DNA from: Myrica gale | Lineage: Eukaryota; Streptophyta; Magnoliopsida; Fagales; Myricaceae | Assembly: GCA_963930655.1 (NCBI GenBank) | Contig: OZ005617.1 | Location: 17,224,068 to 17,288,067, forward strand | DNA: 64,000 nucleotides | Reading direction: 5' to 3' | Part shown: piece after piece, positions 37,348 to 54,480 of the stretch | Layout of the letters: each line of letters opens with the position of its first letter | How positions within the stretch are numbered: the stretch's first letter is position 1 | Program-made: the position numbers and the translations under genes | Notes under the pieces: model-generated | Seen by the model: only the letters and a program-made list of their open reading frames with translations | Database searches by the model: none | What the model was told of the DNA's origin: nothing

Positions 37348-37838
37348 TTAGGTGATGTTAACTTTATTGGTATGCATGTTGTAGTTATTTTTATGTGAGA
37401 TTAAAAATGATATTTGATTGTAGGATTTTTATATTGTGAGAATTCATAAAATCCTGAGAATTTTTTGTTAAACGAACAGTACCTTGATTTAGTTCAGAAT
37501 TCCAGGCTCACTTGATTATATATCTTTTTTTAAAATAAAGAGGATTGGACCTCCTAACCTCATTAGGTACCCTCACTCATGACGGAGAAAAATAATGATT
37601 ACAAAAACACCTCACTGACAAAACTAATAAAACCAACTAAAAAATTGCTATTTACAATTTTTCTGAATAAATTAGGAGGCCCAAGTCGATCCACGAAGAA
37701 AATCCAGCGTAATTCTTGAGGCAACTCTCTAATTAGGCTGGAATACCTTCGTAAAACTTCTGTCACATACTTTGCTAATAAATCTACAACTAATTAGAAT
37801 TTGTTTTCTGAAAAATTGTGTGTGATAGAATAAACAAA

Positions 37839-38193
37839 GGGAAAATTACACTTTTCACTCTTAAACTACCACACCTTTTTCACTTTGCACCCCGAAGTAT
37901 CACTTTTGTCAGATTGCATCCTCAAACTACCATGACCCAACAGTTTGCACTCTCCGTCCATAATTTCTGTAAATTTAGACGGAAAACGTGCGATCGACCG
38001 CTGAATGTTACCTTTGTAGCAAGTGGCGAAGACTCACATGAGACGCACATAATGGGTTTTCCGTCTAAATTGACGGAAGATGCAAATTGTTGGGTCGTAG
38101 TAGTTTGAGGGTGCAATATCTGACAAAAGTGGTACTTTGGGGTGCAAAGTGAAAAAAGCGTGGTAGTTTGACGGTGAAAAATATAATTTTCCC
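37839..38193. mobile_element. Mutator-type MITE with long inverted repeats
   Basis: The 355 bp element begins GGGAAAATTACACTTTTCAC and ends with the imperfect inverse ...AAAATATAATTTTCCC. The arms are roughly 110 bp and can form one large hairpin. A perfect 9-bp target-site duplication, ataaacaaa, flanks it at 37830-37838 and 38194-38202. No coding capacity is present. Confidence 0.8.
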
Positions 38194-39069
38194 ATAAACA
38201 AATGAAGAAGAAAGAAGGGTTGGAGAAAGTGTAAACCATGTTCATCATTCCTGGTAGGAATGGACTCAACTCGCACTATGATACAAATTGTTATACGGTC
38301 TTTCTCCTCCATGCATGTGAACTGTTTCTGATGGAGATTTTAGTACCTCTATGGCCGGGCTATGTCTGGAACTTAAAATTCACATCTTTGGGTGCTGGGT
38401 GCTATTTCCACTTGCCACGGGAGGACCAAGTCAACGTCTTCCTTGTTAGTTTTTACAAATAGAAGCCTTGCTAATTAAGATCGTTAACTTTAGCGGTCAA
38501 GACCAGCGAAAATCATGGCACATTCCCATTCCAGAGATTGCAGTATATCATAACAGTAATGACAGCAATGAAGGCATGATATACATGCATATCATTTCAT
38601 ATATGTCCCAATAATTCCAATTTCTTCCTTTCATTCATTGTGTACTGCTGGCATGTAATGATTGGCGATTGCTTCTTATGGGAAGTAGTCTTCTATCAAC
38701 TATGACCCGATGGGAAGTATGGTAGGGACGTCTCTTATAGAATCTTCCTTGGCGATCCATCTGCACCCTTTTTTTCCTGGTTACGGATGCCATGCCATGT
38801 CAACGAAACTTCTTCTTGGTCTCTCAACTTTCAGGGAACTGTAGTAAGTTAACCCATCGGGTCGTCATAGAAATCACTCGACAAAGAAAGCGACATATAC
38901 GAAGCCAAAGAGACCACAAGTTTCCATATTTAGCCGCAAAGAAAGACAGCTCTGGAATCATCTTGCTTGCCAAATCTGAGGATTCAAGAGCCCGGATGTC
39001 CTATAAAAGGGCAAACGACGAGAGCAAGTTTGGCAGATACAAAGAGTAATTAAGGTGAAAACGACCCTC

Positions 39070-42663
<3,594 letters not shown>

Positions 42664-43445
42664 GTGAAAGTTCGACCACCAGAAGCAATTTGATTAGCAT
42701 TGTTTGCCAAGATTTATACACCAGTCCGACAATGATCTCAACAGACCCAGACATCATAATTGTGTTTTGATTTTATCTTCCGAAAAGTTAGATTTGCTAG
42801 TATGAATCGATTTGGTTGGTTTGGAAACAGCAAATTCATTTAGCAGACATGGTGGATAATATAACATTTCTTTGGTAAGCAAATTGCATTATGGCACATC
42901 CCTTTTTAATTCCTTTCTTTCTTAAACTTTGGCTTTTTGCGTAAGATTCTGACAATGCAATATCCCCTGCTAGAACCCATCAGCTTTATTCTGTAACCTA
43001 AGGAGCCATTTACATAAGCGCCCAAGCCTTCTCATTACAGGCATGCAGTACTTGGATTAATTCAGGATACTACAGTACTACTAATTAAACCAATGCTTCT
43101 TGGCAATGGTCTGCACCGGTTGCAGCATCAGAAGCATTAGGCGAAGGTTCATGACCCATATTCATTAAAGACCTTGGCCAATTAAATGCAACAAGAGTTG
43201 AGAAAAGGTTTTAGCTAATGGAACCAAGGAGAGTAAAGTTACACCGCCTTAAGAACGCGGCAGTAAAAGAGGTCATATTTACACTGAATCCCCGATATGC
43301 ATGCCATCCTTGATATGTATATATGACCTTTGATCAATGGAATGGATGGTGTGTGGAATTCATTGACCCGAATGTGGCATTTTTGGCTTTAGGAACCTAA
43401 GTTGTCATACAACTTCTCTTTGTAATATCGATCGATCCTCTTAAA

Positions 43446-43477
<32 letters not shown>

Positions 43478-45652
43478 GGCGGGGGTGAAACCTCAATTGC
43501 ACTCTCGGTCCTGTAGTATTGAAAAGTAATAAAAAAAACAAAAGGTCTCCAGGGTAATGTTTGAAGAGCATATTCCTTATTATTCTCTAATTTTTCTCAA
43601 ATATTTCTTATTATTCTCTAATTTTTCTTGAATATGCGCGTAGATTTACTTTTATTGAGAAAGAAGAAGATGGATGAAATATCAGATTTTAACGAAAATG
43701 TGATCACAGGGACTCGATCTATCTCTTTTTTATCCTGAAGTCTATTTTTATACTTTTTAATAACTTGATGTAGTTATGCATTTTTAATTCCTTCTCAAGG
43801 AAAAATTTGATCCCAGTCAATTTATAGCAAATGGACAGAGGAAATAACAAATTCCGAGCACCAGAAGATCCAAGCATTGGCCAAGTAGATCATGTCATCT
43901 TCACCCTTTTGTGAGGGAATTAAAAGTAGGTAGCAGTCAACTTTTCTTTGGCTTTCTTTTACCCACCTTCTTGTTTGTTTGGCTGAGCGTTGAATACGTC
44001 AATATCTGATTTTGAAATGGGATTTAACCGACAAGATACGGCGAGCAGAAAACTATATCCGTGGTGTTTGGTGCTTCTGTCCCTCATGGAACATCATAGA
44101 ATCACCAAATGATTGGATAATGTTCTACACGTTGTCCTCGGTCAAAGTTGAGGATAATATTGCTGATTTGGTTGGAAGGCCACCTAACTCATTGTTGGAA
44201 TTCTCTCAACACAATAAAAACTTTTACGGGGATATTTACTCCAATAGATTGTCGAATAGACAGAGGGATCCAAGATAGATTGCCCAACTCATTTTGTCTC
44301 CATGAACATGTGCAAATTTGAACCACATCTCGCTGGTGGTTACATGTACATAGAAACATACTTGCTAATAAAACAGCAAAAATTTATAGATCACGAGAAA
44401 AAACTAAAAAAATTAATGTCTGATACTAGTAATATTAAGTTTGTCGAGACGAATCAAACCCTTAAAAAGGTGAGACATCTGCTGAACACCCCATACCTGT
44501 TGTAAGGCTCGTCGTCCTTGTCTCTGTCAAAAAGTCTGCTACTTGATTATCTTGTTTATATATCCAGTTCACCTTCCGGGATGAATCACACTTGATCTCA
44601 ACTTGAGAAAATCTCATCTCCTTACATATAGCCACACCCATAATGAATGTCCGCAACTCTGCCTCACTAGTCAGCTTGCATAATTTAGTTCAAGCACACC
44701 AATTCATTTTGATTTTGTTGGAATTAGTCTCACATCAGTTGTGGAAGAGATTAGTGGTCAGTTTATGAGTGTGGGGGAAAACTTCGCCTCTTAAACTAGC
44801 TTTTGGGGTTGAGAAAACCTAAAACAACCCAACACTGGTTCAAAGCCCAGGTTTACCAACAAATTTCAGACCCAACAGTCCATATGAGAAAAGAGTTGTC
44901 TCCTCCCAACCCAAAGCTCGATGTGTGAGAGAGAGATTGTTGGGATTAGTCCTACATCGATTGTGAAAAAGGTTGATGGAATCACTCAATAGGTCTCCCA
45001 TTAATATCACCCCAAAAGAAAGTAAAAATTGAATTCAGTTTTTTAAAAACTACCTTAGCACATTAAAGCACATATAACAGATGAGTATACCATACTGAAG
45101 AGGACATGCCCGAGGAGAACAAAGATATCCTTGAGAAAGAAGCTTCATTTGTGATTTTCATTGTACTAGCTAGCGTATACTGCTTTTAAACCACAAAAGC
45201 CACGAAGCATTGTAGTGGCCATGTGGTGATTGCTGTGGTTGACATATTTATGGTGCAGAGATGGTGTCATATCCTATACTAGCATCATCAAAGTTCTATG
45301 TGATGGTAGGAGGTTCGGATTCCATCCGGATGGTACGAATGGAGATGGATCTGATACTCGACCACCAGCCGCCTCTCCTCATTAATTGACGTAACAAATT
45401 CAGTGTCGTATGATTGAGTCGGCCGGATTTAATTCCATCCAAAGATAATTTTTTCCCTAAAATTATTTTCAATCCTCAACAAAGTTTTCCTCTAATCATT
45501 AACCTTGTTGAGAAAAAAATACAAAAACTCAAAACAATTCCTCTTAATTTCCACCCATACATACTTTCATAATTTTCACATCCTCCAACAAATATATTTC
45601 AAAAAAAATCTCATTCTAAACATCTTTTATCTTATCTATGTGGAAAACACCA
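42664..45652. other. Intergenic with long G run and TRIM-like repeat
   Basis: This stretch holds the spermidine synthase 3' UTR, a T10G23 tract at 43447-43479 and the LTR-like repeat at 44716. A minus-strand frame near 44.5-44.65 kb has a weak RNase H-like look (WIYKQDNQVADFL), too short to call. Nothing else is recognised. Confidence 0.45.
44716..44965 (+). repeat. LTR/TRIM-like repeat remnant
   Basis: Two direct repeats, TGTTGGAATTAG at 44716 and TGTTGGGATTAG at 44938, each continue into a similar c-acatc-tgtg segment. The intervening text (gtgtgggg, cttttggggttgag) resembles LTR ends of short plant TRIM elements. No coding region lies between them. Confidence 0.45.
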
Positions 45653-48600
45653 TTAAAGGGGAATCTGCTGTGTGTCAAGATCTCTTGGGTACAGGGACAT
45701 AATACACAAACCGTGAGGGAGAAAGAAGTAAGTGGCCAAAAATACAAGCACTCCAAGGTCAGCTTCTTCACCAACTGCAGGCCGACGAGGATTAGCCCAG
45801 TAGACTTGACTTGCACACCATAAGCAGTATAGGGTTGCTACAATGAGCACAAGATACATTGACTGATATGATTGTTTTCTTGTGGACTTTAAGGACTTCA
45901 CTCTGCATGCCAGAAAAATAGTAAGATGACAATGCCAGGAACTATGAGTGTGTCTGTAATAATTTAGACAAAACTTTGGATAGTGTCCCAACAAAAGAAA
46001 AGCAAATTGAAAAAATGAAAACACCTGTTGAGGTAAATAAAGCCCCCAATTAAGCAAATGCATAAGAAGCCAAGTACAAAAACCGCATCAGGGTTGATAG
46101 GTGCTCGGCCTTCCCACCAACCAGTGCTCAATATCCAAGTATACATCCTCGAATGTCCATTTTCCTGAACATGTAGGACATAACATCTGGTTCATCAATT
46201 GGAACTATAGATGACTCCAGAGACCGAATAAAATTGCTGCATCGAAAGAAATGCAAAACAATAACAAAAAGTGTTATTTCTTTCAATAAGCATAAGAAGG
46301 AAATTCTTTTGAGAACGTTGTTTGGCTTCCTGTGGCCGCAATTGCTGTGTGGTGCTCATAATGTTTCAGTAGCCCAACCATTTTACTAGCCAACAAACTA
46401 TCAATGATGGTAGCGAAATGTTGAATTTCCCTTTTAGATATGAGACTCATACAGATTTATACAGGACATTATGATACGTCTTAATTGTTGGCAGCTTTAA
46501 GCGTAAAGGAAATTTTCTCAATCTAAAATAATGCCTTGTGGAGTTCCAAGGCTAAAAGAAGCAGAGTTTCTGCTAAATTTGGTATTAAATATTTATGATT
46601 TGAGTAAATCCAACTCCAGCACACAGAACATGGTAACAGCGGACCCCAACCAACTGAATTCAGTTCACATAATTATCTTTCACCATGACTATCTATCGGT
46701 AAGTCATATTCTTCTAGACTTTCCAGTAACCTCAACCAATGCAACCTTGCATGACCCTTACCCTAGCAGCAGTATGTCTTGAACCTAAAGAGAATGAGCT
46801 CAACCAAATTAGGGTTGCTAACATCCATTTTATTCCTCATTAGCACGCCTTCCAGCTTTCTCAAAACTCCAACTAGTGACAACCTCTTCCAATTTCTTGC
46901 CATTGATCCAATGAACATCCTCCTGCTCATTTTCGGAGCTTGTTGGTGAATTGCTTTCCAATCAGTGTGATCGAACATGGCTAATCCTCGCTGCCATATA
47001 TGTCAACCAAACAACTAAAAGCAATCAGTAAGGTACCCCTACCTCAATCAATCTTCTAGCGGAGATCTTTAGAAAAGAAACCAAATCCACCTACTTTCCA
47101 CCCAGGAAGTCAACCTGTCACCTCAAAACTACCTTATCCTGAAATTTTCTCGCCATACTTTTGACATGATACTCAACCCAATATCCCCTAGATATGGCCT
47201 GTTAATATCACTATTCAATTGCTAGCAAATAGTATACTCTTTTTGCATAATTACCCACCAACTCACTTGTGTCATCAAGAGATCTTTAAAAGGTAGATTA
47301 CTTCCCCCATAAACTGCCTGTAAGGAAGGTTGAATTATCAATGTCCCTAGATTGAAAACATGTTATTATCCAATACTTTCTTCCCCCCTGTTGATTTTCA
47401 CTTGACTATTATGTTCCTACCTGCTCCCATCTTACAAGCTTCATACAGTAATAGATTGACCAAAAGGAATACAGCCTGCATTTGCACTTATAGACAGCAG
47501 ACCACATGCACAACCTACATTCGGCGCATTTTCTTCTCCTTGCCCCAACCAAACCACTAATTTGAGCAACATGCTACGACTGAAAACCTTTTCATGCTTC
47601 ATTGATCTTGAGGCTTCCCCAATTTAAACAACTTAACGCTCCCCAACAAAGTCACCACCATTGCGTACGGTATAGTTACAGAAATATTTCGTTTAAACAA
47701 ACTACTAATTACAGCAAGCAACATTGCACGTTAGCTTCCACATACCTCAAACAAGTGATCTAGGAAAAAGTGCGTAAAAGAACCTGCTGAGACCAACAAT
47801 AAGCATTGCTTCTTTGTAAGCGGCACCTGCGCAGCATAAAACCCAAAAAGATCATACAACAACATTTTCAGCTGCAGGATCATGCTTTACAAAACTTTTT
47901 TTTTTTTTTGAGAAGTGCTTTACAAAACTAATTAACCATAACTATAATAACTAGGATGCAAACCCCCCACTCCCGTGCAACTACTTCAAGTGAAGGAAGC
48001 TATTTGCGGGTAGACAATCACCTCGTCAATGCACTAGAATATGCGAAATGCAATTACTTGGCCAATTATTGCGCAGGAGACATCACAGTTCTTCCGAATA
48101 AGGCCATTTCTCCGGGAAGCACCCAGAACTAAATCGGACCAATACAACCATCTGAATTTTTGAAGTTCATAAACTGAATTCACATAATAGCATAGTTTTA
48201 AAACTTGTCTTTTTGTTTTTCTGCATTGAACCAAAAAACAACAACCCAAACTGGGAGTCAAGCTTTGCAATCACCTTGTGATTCTCAGAAAAATCAATGA
48301 ACTTAAATCATTAAAACCCAAATCCCATATCTACAATTTATTTTAAAAAAAAAAATCCCATATCTTCAAACCACCATAAATCATCCCAGTCACTCAATCC
48401 AGACAACCAAAACATTTCAAGCTCAGAACCTAACTCACCCCAGACACTGAATCCAGAACCCCTTTTTGCAGCAAGACCCTGGACAACCAAGAGTAAAGAA
48501 AACACAGAGGGAGCCCAAGAATCAGGATGTAGTAAAAAGGGTGGTGGACGGCATCGGCTAAGGCGGAGGCGAATGTCTGGCCGAAGCCGAGGGTGGAGCC

Positions 48601-48753
48601 AAGCCACTCGGTGAAGGAGCCGATATCGGGGCCGAAGAAGGCATTGAGGGCGTATGTGAGAGTGTGGTGAGGGCTGAAACGGCCGTTGGTGAGGGATGAG
48701 AGGGCCAAGCCCGAGCCCATGGCGTACATCATGTGAGGACCTGGGCCTGGCAT
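45653..48753 (-). CDS. Conserved plant multi-pass membrane protein of unknown function
   Basis: Exons: 48753-48439, 47826-47746, 46164-46025 and 45902-45653, coding 261 residues. The start MPGPGPHMMYAMGSG, the block LSSLTNGRFSPHHTLTYALNAFFGPDIGSF, then SHFFLDH-like THFFLDHLFEENGHSRMYTWILSTGWWEGR and NPRRPAVGEEADLGVL are distinctive. I recall the same protein from other land plants as an uncharacterised gene. At least four or five hydrophobic segments are visible (around residues 70-95, 115-130, 165-185, 200-220 and 230-250). The conserved His and Asp residues (SPHHTLTY, FFLDHLFEE) have the look of a metal or phospholipid-hydrolase-like site, but that is only a suggestion. All exon joins are in frame. 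A two-exon transmembrane transporter is an alternative guess without support. Confidence 0.85.
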
Positions 48754-51700
48754 GGCTCGGGAGCTAATTCCTCCGCCGCAGCGCGCACCGCCGCAGCGCT
48801 GGAGCTGTTTGAGAGGGACAAGGAGTTGATGGTAGGCGTTGACCTGGGCTTGTATTACTACTGTAAATTGGACTTTCCTGACACAGTTAAACGGCTTAAA
48901 CCCAGTCCTCAGCTTAACGAGGCATAGAAAAACTCAAAAGTCAAAGCCCATCTCGAGCAATTAACGATTTTTATCCAAACATTCGACCCAGTTTTTATCG
49001 AAGAACAAATTGACAAGTTCCAATGCCAAAATTTCCCTCTCATCAGCACATGTTTAGCTTAGCATGTGTCTGGAAGTAATTTCTGAATTCCAAACTTCGT
49101 AAACATGAACATGGACTCTTAACGGTATACATCTTAAGCAAGCAGGCTCTCGAGATGACATTGAAAATGGGCCTTGTCCTGGGCATGGGCCTATCCCTCT
49201 CGACCCAGCCCATGTTAGGATAAATGGGCAAAGAAGGCATTGGCAACGTCAGTAACTGGAAAAGTAAATTGGTAAGGCGTAAACATAAGCAACCTCGAAT
49301 GGGAAAGGATAAGAGTGGTGGAACATTCCTATCAACCTGCGGGGCCCACGAAATTTCAACTGTTTGCTCTTTTAGTGGATAAGGACTGAGGGACCCCACT
49401 CCCCCATCTTCCACACGCAATCACAGCCCCTTGCGACACATTGCCGTGTAACACGGAGATAAGGAGGTTCCCACGAAGATTTTCGCATTTGCATGTGAAG
49501 AAAGAATATAAATTATTCGCCTTCGATATCAACCGACGTTTCGTGGCTCCACCTGACAAATCACTCTGCGGGTGTGCTAGATGACGTGGACATCCTTGTC
49601 TGCGTGGCATCCTTCGTGGGCTCCACTAGAGGATAAGATATGTATATATTTTGTGACCTCTAATGCACGCTGTCTCCCATGCACACCCTCAATCGCATCG
49701 ATTGTCCTTTTATACGTTTTATTTGAGGATTTGAGCTTCTTTTAATCTAATGTATAAAATGTTTTGGTAATTAGGGAAGCATTCTACATAGCAATATTTT
49801 TTGGACTCGACTTCTCTTTAAAAATAATTTATATTAAAATAATCTCGATTGTCGTATGTACTTTAAGATAAAAGTTTGATATCTTCAAAGTTTTAACTTT
49901 TAAGAAGTTTGGTGATAAGATGATACGACTGTGTTTGATAATCTGTTGCTTCACGAAGACATCAATACAACTCTCACTTAATTTATTCAGGTAGTTTAAG
50001 TGGTAATGGGACCCATGAGAGTACGAGTTAGACGCACGTTTAGTGGTTCAAACTATCACTTTAATAAATGTTAAATTATTAAAAAATAAAAAATAATACA
50101 ACTCTGACTTTTATATATATTTGTCATTTTAAAAATCTTATTGCCCCCCATTATTCTCTCCTTTCGTCTACGTAAGCTCGTAGCTAGTTTTCTCATATTC
50201 TTGCATGCTTTTTCAGAACAAGGATATGTGAACGTACGCATATAGCCCCCACGCGAACAAGGCGTAGATGATTAAAAGAAGAGAAAAATACTGCCGTTAG
50301 TTTTCTTCACAACTTCACGTGGTTTTGAATTTTTTCCCAAAACGAGTTGTGAGCGCTATATATTCCACGTATCACGAGAGGGTAATATATTCCCACTCAA
50401 TGATCCAACAACTCGATCCCTTCAAAGTTTGGCATTCTCTTTTGACCTTTGTAGATTAGTTCATCATGTTTTATAATTGTTTTCAAAGACCATATACGTA
50501 CCCTCACATACGTAACCAGCTAAGGGCGGTGGGATCGGCTGCCCCTATCACTGAAAAACTTCAATACATAATCTATAGTGCTCTCTTTACGACTCTCTCT
50601 CCAGTCTCTTTATAACTCTGCCCTTTTTCCCTGAAATGTTGGTTCTGCCTCTGCTACCCTTATAATTAAATATGAATTCTTCACAATTCTTAAACTAATA
50701 TACCAAATAATTAAGAACTTCTATAATTTTGTATATTTATTAAATAATATTATGTCTACAATGTTATATTTATCTTTCCAACTTAGATAAAAAATAGTAG
50801 TGTGTGTATTTTGAGATGTGTTTGAAAATTATACATAACCAATGAAAATAAATAAATAAATAATTATGGGTCAAAACTTGGTTGATTTTTATATGAGAAA
50901 AATAGGAAGGAGGAATATGCTAAAATTCTAAAAGAATTCCAATGGAGTTGGAACCTTGTCCCATACGGAAGGTTACTACAAATTCTTAAGTGCTACGCAG
51001 AGGTGGCTTGGAACGTCCAACGAAAAGGAGGCAAGTGCGGCCTGAGTTGTCATTGTGGGCCCCGTTAGCTCTAAAGATTGTTGTTGAGTTGATTTTGGAG
51101 TGTGAAAGCTCAAAAAAAGTCCATACGAGATTGTGGGAGAGGGGAATAGGATAATGTAGGATGAGGAGAATGGAAGGAGCTAGCTGGCTAGCTGTCCAGA
51201 GAAGAAAAGAAAAAGACATTTAAAGATCCTTGTCCAGTTGTCCCCTATATTTTATCCACATCGTACTTCGCATCTAAGGCTTGCACCTCGTTTTTCTCGC
51301 TATTACATTCTTGCCATCCTCCTCCCAACGCTGCTTTTTTCTTTTCTTTTCTTTTTTTTTCTCATTTCTCCTGTAATTCTGTTCATTGTTTTATTCTTCC
51401 CCCAATTTTTAAACAAAGGCTTTTATTTTTTATTTTTTTATGTTCTCAATTCAGTTTGTCCATCACCAATTATTGGGAATAATTTATCTGTCTTAAAAAA
51501 TTTAGTTTAATTGAAGTTAATAATACTCTTAAGATTATCTTATCTTAAAAATTAAAGTTGTCTTTTACTAGCCTTGAAATTATGATAATTGACTTAATTT
51601 TTAAATAATTGACTTCTATGCTTCCAAGGCGACGGTTACAACTTATTAGGTTTAAAAAAAGCTAAAAATTTTAATACCATGATATATAAGAATCTCTTAT

Positions 51701-52019
51701 AATTTCTATTAAAAAATATACGGTACAATTGTGAGAGAGATAAATATAATAAATATTGTACATTAAATATTGAAGGTTCCAGGCAGTGTGTCTATCCCTC
51801 TCTAGAGATAATCTTAATCTCTCTCATAATTTCACCACATAAATATTTGTAAGAGATTGTATAAGACTTTAGTTTCCATTATGACTTTGTGCTTGTCCAA
51901 CCAAACGAAAAGATTTTTAAAAATGATTTAGTAGTCTAAATTAAGGGGTAGTAGGGATTTTGCATTAGGGGGGTCCAATTTTGATAACTAAATTTGTAAA
52001 AAAATTATTGCCCCCACTC

Positions 52020-52211
52020 AGGGTTGTGCACTGAAAATTTTAAATTTGAAAGGGACCAACCCGAATTCAAAATTTTCAGATATCAAATTGTAACTCTGAA
52101 TCCGATCAGAAATGCAATATTATCCGGTCTAGTCAGTCAAATCGGATACCTAATCGGATTTCGAGTTGGGCCAACGTCTCATTTTGGAGCCACTCCAGGC
52201 ACTGCACACCT
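52020..52211. mobile_element. Possible hAT-like MITE remnant
   Basis: The left end AGGGTTGTGCACTG is an imperfect inverse of the right end CACTGCACACCTCT. Internal text has short inverted ccgaat/attcgg-type motifs. No target-site duplication was settled. Confidence 0.3.
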
Positions 52212-52506
52212 CTTTCCGAACAAACAAGAGCTCAGACACCCAACCGATTAACTGCTGGCATTGAGGAAAGCAATACCAGTAGCGAGAAGAATGAAGGAAT
52301 TTCAAAAGATCGAGGGTTTCAGATGGCATGGACTCTTACCATGTGGAATAATGCAGTAGATAGATATAGAGAGGAAGGTGATCGAGTTCCAGTAGATCGG
52401 TGAGAACACCTCTGGGACTACTTGGGAGAGCATGGAAGGTTAGGTTTTTTTCGAAAATAAAAAGGGGTTGGGACATGGAGAATTAAAATCGCGAAGGAGG
52501 AGTGAT

Positions 52507-52848
52507 TAGGGGTGGGCAAAAAACCCGAGGCCCAACAACCCGAACCGGCCCGACCCGTTCCCGACCCGATCGGGTTTAGGCGGGTTCGGGTTCGGGTTTA
52601 CATGTAAATAAAAACCAAAATTCGGGTTCGGGTATATAAGCAAACCTGAAATTAAACCCGAACCCGACCCGAACCCGAAAATATAACGCCATCACCCCGT
52701 GACCCGCCTTTTCCGAACCGGGCCGACCCGTTTCGACCCGATATTTTCGGATTTTTTCGGGTTCGGGTTTCCTCACAAATAAACCCGAAAATTTCGGGTC
52801 AGGTTCGGGTTGAAATTTTCAAACTCGAACCCGGTTTGCCCACCCCTA
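52507..52848. mobile_element. hAT-type MITE rich in CCCGAAC units, 8-bp target-site duplication
   Basis: A 342 bp element begins TAGGGGTGGGCAAA and ends TTTGCCCACCCCTA, perfect 14-bp inverted repeats. Flanks carry an exact 8-bp duplication, ggagtgat, at 52499-52506 and 52849-52856, as expected for hAT transposition. The interior is made of CCCGAAC/GTTCGGG and CCCGACC/GGTCGGG repeats in both orientations, so it can fold extensively. Confidence 0.85.
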
Positions 52849-53515
52849 GGAGTGATGCGTATGAAACGGGCGTTTCATTAAAACCAGTATAATTGGGTCG
52901 GGTCGGGTGAATCATATTTCCTTTCAGATATCCAGATCCGACCCTATTCTTGATTTTTTTTTCTCTTATGTGGTATCCGATTCCATCCTACCCGACCCGG
53001 ATCGGATCTGAGTCGGCAAGACAAATACGGATGGGCGAGTCGAATCGGGTCTTTGTAAACAGCCCTACCCCACGGTAGCTTTTGTGCTTATCCATAGGAA
53101 AGGAAAGCTAAAAACAAGAAAAATAGTTTTTTAACGGTATTTAACAGGGGGTCAGAACTGTGGGTAGGAAGGACAAATTGGGGAAACAAGAGGAGTGATG
53201 AAACGTTAAGTTAGGGGGAATGGGGAAGTAAGGGTAGTAAATGCGTGTCTTATCCGAAATGGATGACATGTGAAAAAGCGTGGTCGCGCAGCCGCGTGCA
53301 CTTACAGGTCTCGCTCTTCCACACACAGTAAAACGTGGCTTTCCAGTTTCCACCAGCTCATCATTCGCATTGGGCGTTAAAGAGGCAATTTATTCTGTGT
53401 TGCTCGATTTGGTTACAGCTCATCCTTACCCTTTGCCCCCGCCCCTTAATTTCCTATCCTACTTTTCCCCCTACTAAACCCCTATACGTCTCCAAATAGC
53501 AGTCCTATTTAGCTG

Positions 53516-53617
53516 TTTTCGGTATATAAAGTTGGCGTTTGACTCCGGAAACTTAAGTAGTAGAAATGTCTATTTTCGGTATATAAAGTTGGTGTTTGAC
53601 TCCGGAGTAGAAATGTT
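53516..53617. repeat. Short tandem duplication carrying a TATATAAA box
   Basis: The unit ttttcggtatataaagttgg...gactccgga...gtagaaatgt occurs at 53516-53572 and 53573-53617. The first copy has about 10 extra bases. Confidence 0.65.
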
Positions 53618-54299
53618 CTTGTATTTAAAAAAATATAGATATTTTATAAAAAAATAGAAAAAAAATTAAATAAATATTATAATATTATTTTATAATTTAA
53701 TGAGGTTAAATAAATTATTTAAAAATTTTGAGGATACAAATTTCCTCCCCAAATACCTCGATAGTCCTCAACTTTTCCTATATAAATGGCACTGTTTGAC
53801 ATAATATAAAGTTTAATTCAAAGTTTTTATTCAAAGTATACGATGCAATTTGAAAAGAAATAGAGATAATAAATAGATCATATACCATTTAATAATGACC
53901 AGATTTGTTCATATAAAATTTTGGACAACATTAACTCTGCAATGATGTACATCTATTGTGTTTATTTCTTTTCAAATTGCACCATATAATTTGGGTAGAT
54001 AATTATAAAGGATCTTTAATTCTATTTATTTTATTTTTTGGGGACCTGTTCATAAAATGTACCAAAAAGAAATTTAAAGACATAGCATATCAATGAGCAT
54101 CATTTGGCTCTATATTTTGATTTTTAATTTGTTCATTTATTAATTGGCTTCATTTGACTTCATATTTTAGTCTCTAATTAATCCACATGCCGCTCCCATA
54201 TTTTGATTTAACGCCTTAGTATAATACATTGACAATATATTAGTTCTCCTAGCAAAACTAAAAATAAAAGGAGTTCAAGATCTTTAAAAGAACTCGTTA

Positions 54300-54480
54300 C
54301 TTTTTTTTAGGGGAACGAGAGAAATCCTAACACCTATTCACGTGTATCGAGCTCGAACAGATCTGATACAGTATAGACACGAGTTGTGTTTAATGTTATT
54401 GTAAATCCGGGTCGTGCAGCCCTCTCGGACCACACATGCCAAGTAAGTCCAATTTTACTGTATGAGTGACCCCACAATTA
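54300..54480 (-). mobile_element. SINE family B, 5'-truncated inverted copy
   Basis: After a T run (the A tail on the minus strand), the text acgagagaaat...cgtgtatcgagctcg and ccacacatgccaagtaagtc matches the reverse complement of the SINE at 56140-56420. The part carrying the A and B boxes is missing or decayed. Confidence 0.65.

Larger units (their letters stand above)
36417..39069. other. Intergenic with two MITEs
   Basis: Divergent promoters of the CNGC (-) and the spermidine synthase (+) lie here. A degenerate repeat rich in ttccg/cggaa motifs spans about 36640-37000. The two bounded MITEs are listed separately. Confidence 0.5.

Noticed and set aside
44462-44656. RNase H-like minus-strand frame
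   Set aside because: Only a short stretch resembles LINE RNase H, with no neighbouring RT remains.
52507-52848. Interstitial telomere repeat
   Set aside because: The units are CCCGAAC-like, not CCCTAAA, and the segment has hAT ends with an 8-bp duplication.
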